DNA of 23,978 nucleotides from Saksenaea vasiformis B4078 (GCA_000697055.1 JNDT01001427.1:1-23978); one strand, 5' to 3'; shown: positions 9,051-19,376, counted from the stretch's first letter. The notes: generated by a model from the letters alone, not told the origin. Numbers and translations: made by a program.

Positions 9051-9772
9051 TCAACGTTGAGCTCGATTAAAAAGATACCGAGTATGTCGACAATTCAGCT
9101 CATAGTTCGGGGCACACTCATAGGAGAATGGTCTCGAAGAAAAGGAACTTACTCCACTATATCTTTCGCAGTAGAGGGAATACCATCCGCATTTCGAACG
9201 GATAAAGTACACTGTCGATAATGATGAAAAAAAAGCGTTTCGATAGAATGTTTCTGATAAGGATCTATCACTGCTGACCGTGAGAACGAGAACAAACTCC
9301 ATCTACATGAAGCTACTGTTTTACATCAACGAGAACGAATAATAATTGTCAAATCGATACGTGATCTTTAACATAGGGGATACAGACAAAAGAGATTCTC
9401 CATCACTCATTCTGTCAAGCGAATATTGTGTGACAACTGTGTTATATCATCCTGATAGAGGAGAGGATGGAACGCATAAACCATCACATATTCATACGTA
9501 ATCTGAAACCAATGTCGATAAAGAGAATGTTCCATTTTGTCTAGTATAAGTATATAATCATCCCCAGAACTAATTTATCATACGGGAAGAAGAGATAAAA
9601 GATGGGCGATCTACGGAGAGGAACTCAAATGCAAAAACGAATTTAATACTGGAGATACGTCTGTGATCACGACATCCTCAGTGCGCAAATGATGCATTTC
9701 ACTAAGGACGCTATAGAGGAGATGCACATTACTTGTTATCAGTCCCAACAATGGAAGAGTGCATGAGAACTA
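9051..9772. other. Intergenic, nothing recognised
   Basis: AT-rich, stops in all frames at short intervals, no repeat or structured element seen beyond scattered A/T runs. Confidence 0.4.
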
Positions 9773-10384
9773 ATGGACTCAAAGATGTCCCGAAAATATG
9801 CCCGGTCTCGTCTCAGAAAGCCATGTTCTAAGCTTCAGGAGAAGCAACAGCCCGAAAGTTATATGAAATTACTTTTGCAACATCGAATGATACAATGGGT
9901 TTAGCAACGGATCCGCCGCTCATACTACGGGCGACTATCATCAACCAATGTTATCCACAACAATCCAATATCGCCAATGGGAGGCTCCCCATTCAGGGTA
10001 AACTTTCAACTATGGTCAATCGTCTATCTGTCCGAAAAGCAGGCTGCTGCGCTACTCTATATCAATGATGCTCACCAGCAATACGCTGCTACCAGGTTCG
10101 AGGGACATCGCTTCAGAGGACTTGGTTGCAAATATAAATCTACGCAACGTTAAATGGAAGGACATGCGTACGCCACGCCATACATGTATACGATTCCTGC
10201 CAGTTTCCGCAATATAGGAAGTCCGGGCGGGACACGATTATCCAAACTTCCTTCAGGGAAAATCACACTCGGTAACGCATGCTTTCGGCCAACTAGTGAC
10301 GAATGGCGAAAGCATATGGACGGGAGACCTGAACCGATCACCCGGTGCAATACACGCTTCATATGTCCCTACGACTGGAACTAG
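9773..10384 (+). pseudogene. Coding-like frame interrupted by two stops, unknown family
   Basis: One frame from the ATG at 9773 to the TAG at 10382-10384 is broken only by TAG at 9902-9904 and TAA at 10151-10153 over 203 codons. The pieces read like protein (FQLWSIVYLSEKQAAALLYI; ATRFEGHRFRGLGCKYK). A second frame is also open over part of the same span (SGEATARKLYEITFATSN), so the real frame is uncertain. No family recognised. Could be an old transposon or gene remnant. Confidence 0.25.
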
Positions 10385-11362
10385 CCTCAAAGCAACAACT
10401 ACAGGCCACGCAATAGGACGCCCAGCGGAAGCATAAAGTCAAACCACATCGCTCACGGAGGCCAAAGAAAACTCTGGAGACGAAGCTCAAGACAAAAACA
10501 AAAAATTAGAAGGCTTAAAGCGATGTAGAAAACGAAATCACTAAAGAGGAGATGACTTACAAAGCTGAAATCGCTATCCAGTGGTTGATCGCACAAGTAT
10601 CGATATTCCATACGCGTGTTCCCGGAGAAACATGCACTAATAATTGCTTATCCTGCAGAGGTGTGGATCGGAGAAGCTTCTGCATTATCTTTATTACCAC
10701 GAGATAACATCCTCGATTGTGCATATCATAGATCTTCTTTTTTTTTTCTGTATGTGCCTGGGGGAACCTAACTTCATGCGATGAAATATGTATTTCTTCC
10801 ATTAAATGATACTTTATCCTTTAGAGCAAACTTGATTTCTTATACGGATGCAAAAATAATATATTTAGAGTAGTTTTTCTTTTTTTTTTCGTATCCAAGT
10901 ATTAATCATCCGTTCATCATCCTGATCCAATTCCACTAAGACCAGCGTGCAACAAGATAAGTAATATAGCTCGCAAAAAGCATCTCGTCTTTTGCCTCGG
11001 CTACGCGGCCATTCCAGGGCGTAGGTGCTGCTTTGTAGCATTATTTCCATGAAAATCCATGCAGGTGAGATTAGTACTGTTTGGCGCTGTAAAGAAAATC
11101 ATGTAAGCATGGAGAAAGAGTTACACATTGGACGGATTCGGTACATTTCATTTCTTACCCAGCAGGAATGGTTTTGCCGTGCAGGCTGATTGGAACCGCC
11201 TCCCTAATTTTTTTTTCTTTTAGGAAGCTGCATGTAGCCTACTGCTCGTGTGTGACAGACGGAGGAAAATGCAGTTAAAAAGTTAGTCAGCGGCTTTCAA
11301 GTTCCTTTTAAAATCTCAACCTTTTACCCCGCACTTTGTACCGTTTGTTCTTTTTCCACAAA
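10385..11362. other. Boundary stretch and promoter side of the dehydrogenase gene
   Basis: No gene is supported. A Lys/Arg-rich frame near 10360-10620 has several stops. From about 10735 onward T-runs typical of the right part appear (10738-10747, 10879-10890, 11209-11216). The last 100 bp before 11363 is the likely promoter and 5' UTR of the dehydrogenase gene (pyrimidine-rich, no clear TATA). Confidence 0.35.
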
Positions 11363-12488
11363 ATGGATATCCCAGCCCTGTTTAGCGTCAAGGATAAAGT
11401 ACTTGCAATTGATCCGATTCTTAGGACTGACAGTCGAATTGTAGGTTGTGTTGGTGACAGGTGGCTCCCGAGGCATTGGTGAGATGATTGCCACGGTAAG
11501 GAGAATCAAATGTACAAGAAGTCGTCATTCCTCATGGTTTCTTGTTACGAAAAGGGCTTTGTGTCTGCCGGCGCCAAAGTTTACATCACAAGCCGCTCAG
11601 CTGATGTTTGCGACAAGGTAACTTGATGAACGCCATGAAAGATCATTCACTCATCGCTTCTTCTTCTTCTTGTTCTTTCTCACTACGGGATTAGGTGGCT
11701 AAAGCGTTGACGGCTCGAGGACCTGGTCAGTGTATTTCCATTCCTGCCGATTTGCAACGAGTGGATGAAATCAAACGATTGGTGGCCGAGTTGTCAAAGC
11801 GTGAAAAACGTAGGTGCACAAAAATAGGAATTCATGCAACTAAATAACTCGTTTAATTAGATCTCGACGTGCTTGTTAATAACGCTGGTGCCAATTGGGC
11901 TGAATCCATGGATGCTTATCCCGATGCAGCTTTCGAAAAAGTCCTAAACCTCAATTTGAAACGGATCTTTACTCTCACACAAGCGTAAGTACACAATACG
12001 ACACCCCAACAGTATCTTATGAATATTTTCTTTCTAGGTGTCTTCCTTTGCTCACAGCTACTGACAATTTATCACGTGTGATTAATATTGGATCGATCGA
12101 TGGTCTTCGCGTATGTACTGACTTAATTTTGGATGGGCTGCATGGTGCTGATCGGATATGGTAATTTCAGGTTCCTACTGTGGAAACGTATGCCTATGGT
12201 GCTTCGAAGGCCGGTCTTCATCATCTTACACGCTTAATGGCTGGTAACCTTGGTGCAAAGGGCGTCACCGTCAACAACATTGCACCTGGTGCGTTTGAAT
12301 CCAAGATGATGAAAGCTACACTGGATACCTTTGGTGACACGATCCGTCAGAGCCTTCCCCTGGGACGCATTGGTCGGCCGGAGGATATTGCAGGAACCTG
12401 TATTTATTTAGCATCCGCTGCAGGTGAATACACCACTGGTGCAACCATCGTTGTGGATGGCGGCGCCATGGTTTCTGCAAAGATTTAG
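11363..12488 (+). CDS. Short-chain dehydrogenase/reductase (3-oxoacyl-ACP reductase/RhlG-like)
   Basis: Seven exons: 11363-11398, 11445-11495, 11555-11617, 11695-11809, 11861-11984, 12038-12110, 12171-12488; total 259 residues. All six introns are GT-AG and phases join. The classical SDR fold is complete: glycine-rich cofactor motif TGGSRGIG (17-24), NNAG (95-98), catalytic Ser149 in NIGSID, and Y163-x3-K167 in YGASK, with the C-terminal GATIVVDGG strand. The combination NNAGANWAES and NLNLKRIFTLTQACLPLL resembles the RhlG/3-oxoacyl-reductase branch rather than secondary alcohol types. It should be an NAD(P)H-dependent cytosolic oxidoreductase; no targeting signal is visible. The natural substrate cannot be told from sequence. 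The start at 11363 gives the usual short N-terminus before the first beta strand. Confidence 0.9.
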
Positions 12489-12900
12489 ATGGAACGCCGA
12501 AGCGTTCAAGTTAGAAGGTTTTTTTTTTTAATATGTTGGAGGAAACTAAATTAAACGACAACAATTACACGATATATGCTTATTTTTTTTTCCTTCTCTT
12601 TCTGAAAAAAGAAAAATCAAATCAATCCTACTGTGTGTTTTGGCAGATAACACAAGAAAAAAAAAAAGGTTGAATGGTGCAGCTGTCTTATATGGCTGAC
12701 CTTTGCTTAAGCTATGCAAATCGAAAGTCGTTTTCAAACTGCGCGAGAATGAGTTGAGGAGGAGGGAAAGAAAGGCGAGGTAGAGTGGCTTGTACGGAGG
12801 AGTGCTGGTGTCGGACGGAGTTTGGGAATCCTACCGCTGGCCGAACAAGTGAAGGCAAGACAGGCCAACCGTTGCTACCCCCTCTTTCTTCCACACGAAC
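12489..12900. other. 3' UTR and RACK1 promoter region
   Basis: Holds the end of the dehydrogenase transcript (T-run at 12520-12529) and the upstream region of RACK1. The 20 bp before the RACK1 ATG are pyrimidine-rich (CCCCTCTTTCTTCC), as often at highly transcribed ribosome-related genes. No open frame of interest. Confidence 0.4.
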
Positions 12901-14210
12901 ATGGACACTCTTTCTCTTCGCGGCACGCTTAAAGGTGTGTAATCGATTAGCTAATGGATGGATGCATTGATGAATCGACCCGTTATGGATGCTTTTGGAA
13001 AAAAAAAATTGGGTGACATGTTGAATGGGAGAATTCGCTAATCAATTTTCTTCGCATTTTTTTTTTATTTTTCTGTTCTCTCTAGGTCACGGCAACTGGG
13101 GTAAGTTGGTTTTCTAAAATAGAGGGAAATGTAACTGACGGTTTGTTTCCATAGTCACCGCCATCGCTACGACCTCCGAGGCTCCCGACATGGTCTTGTC
13201 TGCTTCTCGCGGTAAGTAAAAAGACATGTGACATGCCGACAATTTTTTTTTTCTAAACGGGATCGCGATTGTATAATTTTAGACAAGTCTATTATTGTCT
13301 GGCACCTTACCAGGTGAGTGAGTTTTTGTTATATACTTTTTTTGTGGGTTTTTTTTTTGGAGCAGCGTATATTGAATGTGGATTCTATGTGTTCAGAGAT
13401 GAGACCAGCTATGGTGTCCCCCGCAAGTCTCTTTTGGGTCACAACCACTTCGTTGAGGATCTTGCCATTTCCTCCGATGGTCAGTTCGCTTTGTCTGCCT
13501 CGTGGGACAAGACCCTCCGTCTCTGGGACTTGAACACTGGTACCCCCCCCCGCCGTTTCGTCGGCCACACCAACGACGTTTTGTCTGTGTCTTTCTCTGC
13601 TGACAACCGTCAGATCGTCTCTGGTTCCCGTGATAAGAGCATCAAGTTGTGGAACACCCTTGGTGAGTGCAAGTACAACATCACCGAGGATGGCCACTCC
13701 GAATGGGTTTCGTGCGTCCGTTTCTCGCCCAACCCTGCCAACCCCGTCATTGTGTCTGGTGGCTGGGACAAGATCGTCAAGGTCTGGGATCTTACCAAGC
13801 TCAAGCTTCGCACCAACTTCATTGGTCACAATGGCTACATCAACACCGTTACCGTCTCTCCCGATGGTTCCCTTTGCGCTTCTGCTGGCAAGGACGGTGT
13901 TGTCATGCTTTGGGATCTTAACGAGTCCAAGCACCTCTACTCCCTTGAGGCTAACGACGTTGTCAACGCCCTTACCTTCTCTCCCAACCGCTACTGGCTT
14001 TGCGCTGCCACCGCTTCTGCCATCAGAATCTGGGATCTTGAGTCCAAGACCCTTGTTGATGAGCTCCGCCCCGAGTTCAGCCAGATTGGCAAGAGAAAGG
14101 CCCGCGATCCCGAGTGCTTGTCCGTTGCCTGGTCTGCTGACGGCTCTACTTTGTTCTCTGGCTACACTGATAACGACATCCGTGTCTGGAAGGTTTCTCC
14201 CTCTCTTTAA
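12901..14210 (+). CDS. cpc2: RACK1/Cpc2/Asc1, WD40 scaffold of the 40S ribosome
   Basis: Five exons: 12901-12934, 13086-13100, 13155-13211, 13283-13313, 13397-14210; 316 residues, the usual RACK1 length. Seven WD40 blades are visible, with GH...WD-type pairs such as [48 protein letters not shown] and [26 protein letters not shown]. The first blade (LRGTLKGHGNWVTAIAT) is encoded by four tiny exons, the other six by the last exon. RACK1 sits on the 40S head near the mRNA exit, links kinase signalling to translation and acts in ribosome-collision responses and general amino-acid control (Cpc2). Third codon positions are strongly C-biased, as in highly expressed genes. An AATAAA follows at 14251. 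Introns are 151, 54, 71 and 83 nt. Confidence 0.97.
13086..13100 (+). other. cpc2: 15-nt microexon of RACK1
   Basis: This exon encodes the HGNW core between a 151-nt and a 54-nt intron. Donor GTAAGT at 13101 and acceptor CTCTCTAG at 13078-13085 are strong, and phase (1 in, 1 out) joins exactly to give LKGHGNWVTAI. Skipping would delete five codons of blade 1 in frame. Confidence 0.85.
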
Positions 14211-14250
14211 ACATGCTCCCACACCACTGTTTTTAGAGTAAAAAAATAAT

Positions 14251-14256
14251 AATAAA
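14251..14256 (+). terminator. cpc2: RACK1 polyadenylation signal
   Basis: AATAAA 41 bp after the stop, following an A-rich stretch with two AATAAT near-matches. Confidence 0.6.
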
Positions 14257-14466
14257 AGAACCCGAAAAAAAAAGTTAGCCGGATGATGTGAAACTGGATC
14301 TCTCTCTCTACGTATACAATGGAACTTGTTTGCATAGAACGATAAGAAAACGGACGGGTGCATAGGCTGGTCAAAGATCTCCGACGGCTTTTTCGAAAAT
14401 GGAAATAAATGAAATAAATAAATGGCAGAATAGAATGCTTTTACGAGCTAAGTCATCTTTTTATTC

Positions 14467-14516
14467 ACCAAGTCAAGGTGGCATCCTACCAAGTCAAGGT
14501 GGCATCCTACCAAGTC
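14467..14516. repeat. 21-bp tandem repeat, 2.4 copies
   Basis: Two identical 21-bp units (14467-14487 and 14488-14508) and an 8-base partial third. Each unit begins ACCAAGTCAAGG and ends GCATCCT. The unit length is a multiple of three and a short frame (14399-14632) reads SQGGILP twice, but that frame has no other gene character. Probably a recent slippage duplication in the intergenic space. Confidence 0.85.
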
Positions 14517-15445
14517 GTTTGTGTATTAAGTACCTGAGGAAAATGGGGTCCACATCTTGGTGCTTTCATCTCTATCCAACCGTTCCGATGATACATGGAC
14601 TGTCGTATGATCCGATTTGTTCGGCTATATAGAAAAGATACTTTTTGCTCTGGGAATCCGAGGAAACATCTTTTCTTTTGTCAAGAAGGAACAAGTCCAT
14701 GGATGGCATCGTTCAGGGGAGTGTAGACATCGTTTTATGTCTTTGTGCTGTGATGATTATTTTTTTTTTTACTAATCGAATCGTGTACAATAGTTTGAAC
14801 ATGCGTTTATATATATCGCCAGAAAAGGCTTTTTGTACAGATATGACACATGTAAAATGGTGGGTTGTACACAGTGCACAATCAGCTGGTACCCTGATTC
14901 GGAGATTCAATGCGAGGAACCATCGTCGTCGATCGCCAACGCTGGGTTGCAATTTTCCCCAGAGAAAAGGGGAAAAAACAATGTTTCATTGTATAAAGAA
15001 AAGTTGCTGCGGATGAGAGAGAGAGAAATCGCACAAAAAAAAATCTGGGACAAATCGCAGGTCGAGAAGGTCAGTATCAGAGGTGCCCTCGCCGGGAAAG
15101 GGGCTGAGTTCTCTCTAAGTTACTGGAACATTTTCTTTGGATATACCAAGTTAACAAGGTACTATGTACTACAATCGCACAGGTGCAATCGTCGTGTCAA
15201 TTTACATTGAAGCAAAGCAGCGCCTATCATGTACCGTTTTCCGGCGAGTTTATGCTGAAAGCGGGCTTTCGAAATCAACTCATGATAAAAAAGATCTTTT
15301 AACCAACCGAGATGTTTCGCCAAGGTAACACACTGGATTCGATTCTCCAAGCCTCCAAAGCTTTAGGCCCTGAAAAAAGTAGTTGTCAACGTGATATAGT
15401 ATAGACAAGTACAGGAATCAAAGAGCAGTGATAGTAGTAACAGTT
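14517..15445. other. Intergenic stretch with unassigned open frames
   Basis: A plus frame (14833-15210) contains KMVGCTQCTISWYPDSEIQC and a charged LLRMREREIAQKKIWDK run. A minus frame (15162-15350) contains LGWLKDLFYHELISKARFQH and is preceded by an acceptor-like TTTTTTCAG near 15373. Neither has a convincing start, donor or family match, so I do not call them genes. The right end is the upstream region of the ERT1 gene. Confidence 0.3.
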
Positions 15446-15447
15446 GT

Positions 15448-15462
15448 GTGGGGGGTGTGGGG
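15448..15462 (+). promoter_or_regulatory. Paired CreA/Mig1-type sites upstream of ERT1
   Basis: Two GTGGGG hexamers, at 15448-15453 and 15457-15462, fit the SYGGRG consensus of fungal carbon-catabolite repressors and lie three bases apart, about 240 bp before the ERT1 start. Close pairs are the functional form in Aspergillus CreA targets. Binding here is inferred. Confidence 0.4.
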
Positions 15463-15491
15463 CCGAATCAGTCCCGCTGGATGAATGTGTG

Positions 15492-15506
15492 TATATATAT
15501 ATAAAA
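15492..15506 (+). promoter_or_regulatory. TATA-rich element of the ERT1 promoter
   Basis: An alternating TATATATATATAAAA run about 195 bp upstream of the ATG, followed by a 23-T run (15566-15588) likely to exclude nucleosomes. Confidence 0.4.
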
Positions 15507-15699
15507 AAAAAAGGTGGTCATGTGTCTCGTTTGCAACAAAAGGGTAAACACCACCCCCCAAACTCTTTTTTTTTTTTTTTTTTTTTTTGCTTTCCTCTCT
15601 TTCTCATACAAAGTACTTAGTACTCCTTTCCCTTCCACCTTTGTTGCTCTCTGTTTCTTGTTCAATGAAACTTCGGAGTCACGAGTAAAGTATCCTATA

Positions 15700-17610
15700 A
15701 TGTCACACGGTGTAGACAATCTCCACATTTCCTTTAACAACTACGTCCCTTACGAAGAAACAGATAATACCAAGCGCAAAAAAATCACAAGAGCTTGTCT
15801 TCATTGTCAGAAAGTAAAAACAATGAACATGACATTTGCCCCTTTTTTCCTCGATCTAACCCATGCTTTGTTATTAACCAAAAAAAAAGGCCCATCTTAC
15901 CTGTGACGATTGTAAGTGAATTCCTATTCCGTCTATTGGAACCAAATAGTATATAGCACGACCTTGCCAGCGTTGTATCAAACGAGATCTAGCGAATACT
16001 TGTACCGACGCTATTCGAAAGAAAGCCAAATATTTACAAGACACAGACAGTAAGCGAGCAAAAAAAAAAAAAAAAAAAAAAAAAAGAAGAAGAAGAAGAA
16101 AGTGACTTTTCTGTTCCTGCACTCACTCATCTATTCATCCATACAGTCTTCGGCCTACCAAATATTCCCTCTTATTCAACATCTAATCCGACAGATACCA
16201 TGAGTAAGCACCAATTTTTTTGAAACTGGATGAAACACCGCTAAACGGTTGATGTTGCTGGATCACAGGTTCCGATTTAGTCGATACATCGCAACTGTTC
16301 AATTTTTCGTTAACAGACCTCGGCTTTGGGTCAGAAACAGCTGGCCTTGAGTATGGCTTTCTAGGCAACATGTTGCAGAATCCTCTTGATCTTGCCACTT
16401 CAACGGCTGTTACAACGACGCAGGATACCACAGCAATCCATTTGACCAACACGACGTCCGCTCACAATAATAATAATAACAGTAATAATAATGGACAACA
16501 GATGAACTTGACGCCGACAACGACACATTTTCCCGATGTATCCAACCATAGCCCCAATGCCATGAATAGTCTCGGTTTATTTGATTTGAGTTCTTTTGCT
16601 CCAGCGCAATCATTGCAGACCACATCGCAGCCGCTGACACCCGTGACCCCTCAGGCAACCGTCTCAACACCAGTCAAAAAACCAGTGCAGCAAATGTCGC
16701 CTCTGTCTTCAACAAGTAGTACGCTGAAACGTTCGAGTACGTCCGCTTCCTCGGGGCGACGGAGAGGCGTAGCAGGCACTCCGGAAGATGCTTATATGAG
16801 TGTCCGACGACCATTCAATTACGCCGAGGGATTCCATTACCTGATCCAATATGTTCGCGCCAAGTAAGGACAGGATATATAAAACAAAGGATGTTGGAAG
16901 CTAAAATTCTTTGCAAAACAAAGAATGGGACGCGATGATTTGATGAGGATTAGTCGGGCGCTGGCGCTATTCCGACCTTCTTTTCTTGCGCTTATTATGA
17001 ATTTGACAGAGGAAGATTTGATCTTTATGGAAAAATGTATCCAGCGGACACTGTTGGTAAGATTCCTCCTGGGCTATTCATACGAGACGGTCTCATCCAT
17101 CAAGTGGGCATGTTGCTAGGAATACGAGAAGTTGATTAGTTTTTCCGGAACGCCAACGGTTGTATGGAGACGAACAGGCGAAGTGTGTCTCGTCGGGAAG
17201 GAATTCTCCTTGCTGACACAATGGACAAAAGACATGTTATTGAATAAGAAGACATATATTTACGAGGTAAAGAAAAGCACAGTCGAACCATGGTCCCGCT
17301 CACACACTCATTCACACGCAAACAAATACTTAATAGCTTATGGAAAATCAATCGGCGGTAGAATACTGGGAAAAGTTTTCAATGCACGCATTCGATAATA
17401 CTGACAAGTCCTGTATCTATTCATGTATTCTACGCTCACCACAACAAAAACCGGTACCATGTACGTTTTGTTTTACCATCAAACGAGACATTTTTGATTT
17501 GCCGAGCGTCATCGTAGGAAACGTAAGTTACCCATTGTTTCGATTGACCAGCATTAACGCATCCATTAAAAATTTCCTTTTCTTGGTAGTTCTTACCCAT
17601 TCTTAGCTAG
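15700..17610 (+). CDS. ert1: ERT1/AcuK-type Zn2Cys6 activator of gluconeogenesis
   Basis: Nine exons: 15700-15813, 15890-15911, 15957-16049, 16147-16203, 16269-16863, 16924-17056, 17120-17266, 17337-17522, 17590-17610; 455 residues, all introns GT-AG and in phase. The binuclear zinc cluster is C33, C36, C43, C49, C52, C61 ([22 protein letters not shown]), followed by the basic AIRKKAKYL stretch typical of this family. A Ser/Thr/Asn/Gln-rich region (about 150-285, including N5SN3) is disordered. The C-terminal PAS-like domain (about 295-455) has [34 protein letters not shown] and the family ending IVGNFLPILS. ERT1/Rds2/AcuK proteins activate gluconeogenic genes such as PEP carboxykinase and fructose-1,6-bisphosphatase on non-fermentable carbon. 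AcuK works with a related partner, AcuM; which of the two types this gene is cannot be fully settled by eye, but ERT1/AcuK fits best. Confidence 0.93.
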
Positions 17611-17966
17611 TGACACGTCTCTTTTTTTTTCCTTTCTCTTTTACTCTTTGTGTTTTATGTTTGTACTTTAGGTTGCCAAAAAGATCCAAAAAAAAATTGA
17701 AAAAAATAAAAATTGGCAGTGGTAACCTGCTGCAAAAAAAAAAAATAAAAATAAAAAGGTAAGAGGTTGTTTCATTGTTTTACGGCGTACCTAAACCGCC
17801 CGAGTGACTTTCGAGGACATGAGTTGTGCTGATGCAGTGATAAGGCGCGCGTGCATAAGGCGTCATCATCAACAAAAGCGTCCTGTCAGTCAGTTTATTT
17901 TGCCTACAGCTGCATCCGCACCAGTAAAATGAAGGTTCTCGGTTAGTAAACAACATTGCAGCAGCA

Positions 17967-17998
17967 AACCGGAAGTCTATGTACTGCTTCTTCCGGTT
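17967..17998. repeat. Inverted repeat between convergent genes
   Basis: AACCGGAAG (17967-17975) is the exact reverse complement of CTTCCGGTT (17990-17998), with a 14-base spacer. It may form an RNA hairpin in read-through transcripts from either side. No T-run follows directly. Confidence 0.55.
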
Positions 17999-18461
17999 CC
18001 GGATAGATAAGACAACAAAGAGCCCCATTGATTGGCCTAGACGTAGTAAACCATCAGTAGTAGGATGGGTTAAAGATCTATGACTCACAAATGCATGGAT
18101 CCGGTGATTTTCGAACGGGCGTACATCCAGTCCCCATCCTTGCACAGAGAACATCAAGGGTACCAAACACATCTGCTTGAAGCGAGCCTTCTTTTTTTTT
18201 TTCCTTTTTTTTGCAACCAGGATATGCAGTAAACAAAACAGGTCGATCCACATAGCATACTTTTTTTCTTTTTGGTGTACAGAGTGTGTGACTGGGTCCG
18301 ATCATAGCGGATGCAGGAACGCTCATTTTTTTTCCGGGGAAAGAAAATGGACGTGAGCGCAACAACTCCTCTTCGTTTTGTAAGAAACAAGGGGACTTAT
18401 TTCTCTATCCGTGCTTTTTAATGATCCTTGCCTGTCTGTTCTGTGCAGACAACGATAAGAA

Positions 18462-18483
18462 AGAGAGAGAGAGAGAGAGAGAG
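18462..18483. repeat. (GA)n microsatellite
   Basis: About 11 GA dinucleotides near the 3' side of the secreted-protein gene. One of four such tracts in 3.1 kb. Confidence 0.9.
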
Positions 18484-18628
18484 CTTATTATGCACTAGCC
18501 GATTGAATCTTTCATTTGCTCTTTTTTTTTTCCAATGATTTTTTTTTAATAATTTGTCCTACTGTCTACAATTTAAAACGTAACACGATTAAAAACACAA
18601 CGTATAATCAAGACAAAATGATAGTGGT

Positions 18629-19376
18629 TCATGCACTATCACTGCCGCTGTCTATCGTGCGTTTGCCTTTACGGCGGTGTCCATGGTGGTTGTTGTTATG
18701 ACTGTTATGTCCTTTCTTATGATCGTCCTCATCCTCGTCATCTTTCATGATATACCAGTCAATGTCGATAATTCCAATGACAAGATCGGCAAGTGAAGCA
18801 AAAACACGTGGAGTAAGATCGAGAGAGTCTAAATCAAAGAACGAGGTAAGCAAAAAAAAAAAAAAAAAGAAAACATAGGGGATCTCCTTATTCTACCGGA
18901 AATTGACTTACTTTCACCACATCCTGGGCAAGCATCGGTAATTGTACACGTTGTTGTTTTATGGCCATATCTTATGAACACTTTTTTGAAACACCATTCA
19001 CTTTTTGCGTCTTCATCACCATATTGCTTTAAATTCTAAAATGCCCATTCGATAAGAAAATGACCGTCGTGGAAACAACCAAAGGGAACTTACCAAGGCA
19101 CAAATTCTGCTGTCATCATTCTCTCTTGGTCCACAGGAACCTAACAAAAAGGACGTGAGTATCAAATGGATGGGAAAGGGGACGGGAGGGTGTATAAAGC
19201 TTACCGATGGGTCCTCCTTCGGATTCGGGATGGAAAAATGTGCCACGGCCTGAGAATTTTTTGCCAGTAAGTGCCTTGACCATTTTGCCAACGCCATATT
19301 TGATGTCGTCTTCAAGGACCGGCCGGGAAGCAACAAGTGTGAGAAGGGAAAGGATGGCGAGGAAGTAGAAACGCAT
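18629..19376 (-). CDS. Secreted RlpA-like double-psi beta-barrel protein with His/Asp-rich tail
   Basis: Four exons on the minus strand: 19376-19205, 19140-19094, 19035-18912, 18828-18629; 180 residues. Introns of 64, 58 and 83 nt are GT-AG and in phase; the last holds an A17 run. A signal peptide is clear (MRFYFLAILSLLTLVAS, cut near residue 17-18). Residues about 42-153 match the fungal RlpA-like/barwin-expansin barrel: GRGTFFHPESEGGPIGSCGP, ICAL, then KSEWCFKKVFIRYG, TITDACPGCGENSLDLTP and FASLADLVIGIIDIDWYI. Cysteines in SCGP, ICAL, EWCF, TTCT and ACPGC would pair as disulfides. The C-terminal tail is acidic (KDDEDEDD) and then His/Asn/Lys/Arg-rich (HNSHNNNHHGHRRKGKR). Relatives loosen walls, bind polysaccharide or inhibit proteases; activity here is unknown. 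It likely acts outside the cell or at the wall. Confidence 0.92.

Larger units (their letters stand above)
17611..18628. other. Space between convergent genes
   Basis: Lies between the 3' ends of ERT1 (plus) and the secreted protein gene (minus). It contains A/T runs, a 9-bp inverted repeat (17967-17998), and a (GA)n tract (18462-18483). A 157-codon minus frame (17780-18253) has Lys-runs from poly-T and no family sense. No third gene is supported. Confidence 0.45.

Noticed and set aside
11618..11694. Similar C-box-like motif in dehydrogenase intron 3
   Set aside because: TTGATGA is present near the donor, but there is no D box or terminal stem.
12935..13085. Intronic C/D snoRNA in RACK1 (as in yeast ASC1)
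   Set aside because: A TTGATGA C-box-like motif occurs at 12967-12973, but no CTGA D box follows in the intron.
13329..14363. A 344-codon open frame antisense to RACK1
   Set aside because: It mirrors RACK1 exon 5; strong C-bias at third positions removes antisense stops. The antisense protein has no family character.
15330..15350. tRNA T-arm-like sequence (GGATTCGATTCTCC)
   Set aside because: No matching acceptor, D or anticodon arms on either strand.
17780..18253. 157-codon minus frame
   Set aside because: Contains Lys runs from poly-T, no start context, no splice or family evidence; lies in the 3' space of convergent genes.
18346..18420. 24-codon plus frame after AAAATGG
   Set aside because: Too short to support, no promoter or conservation visible.
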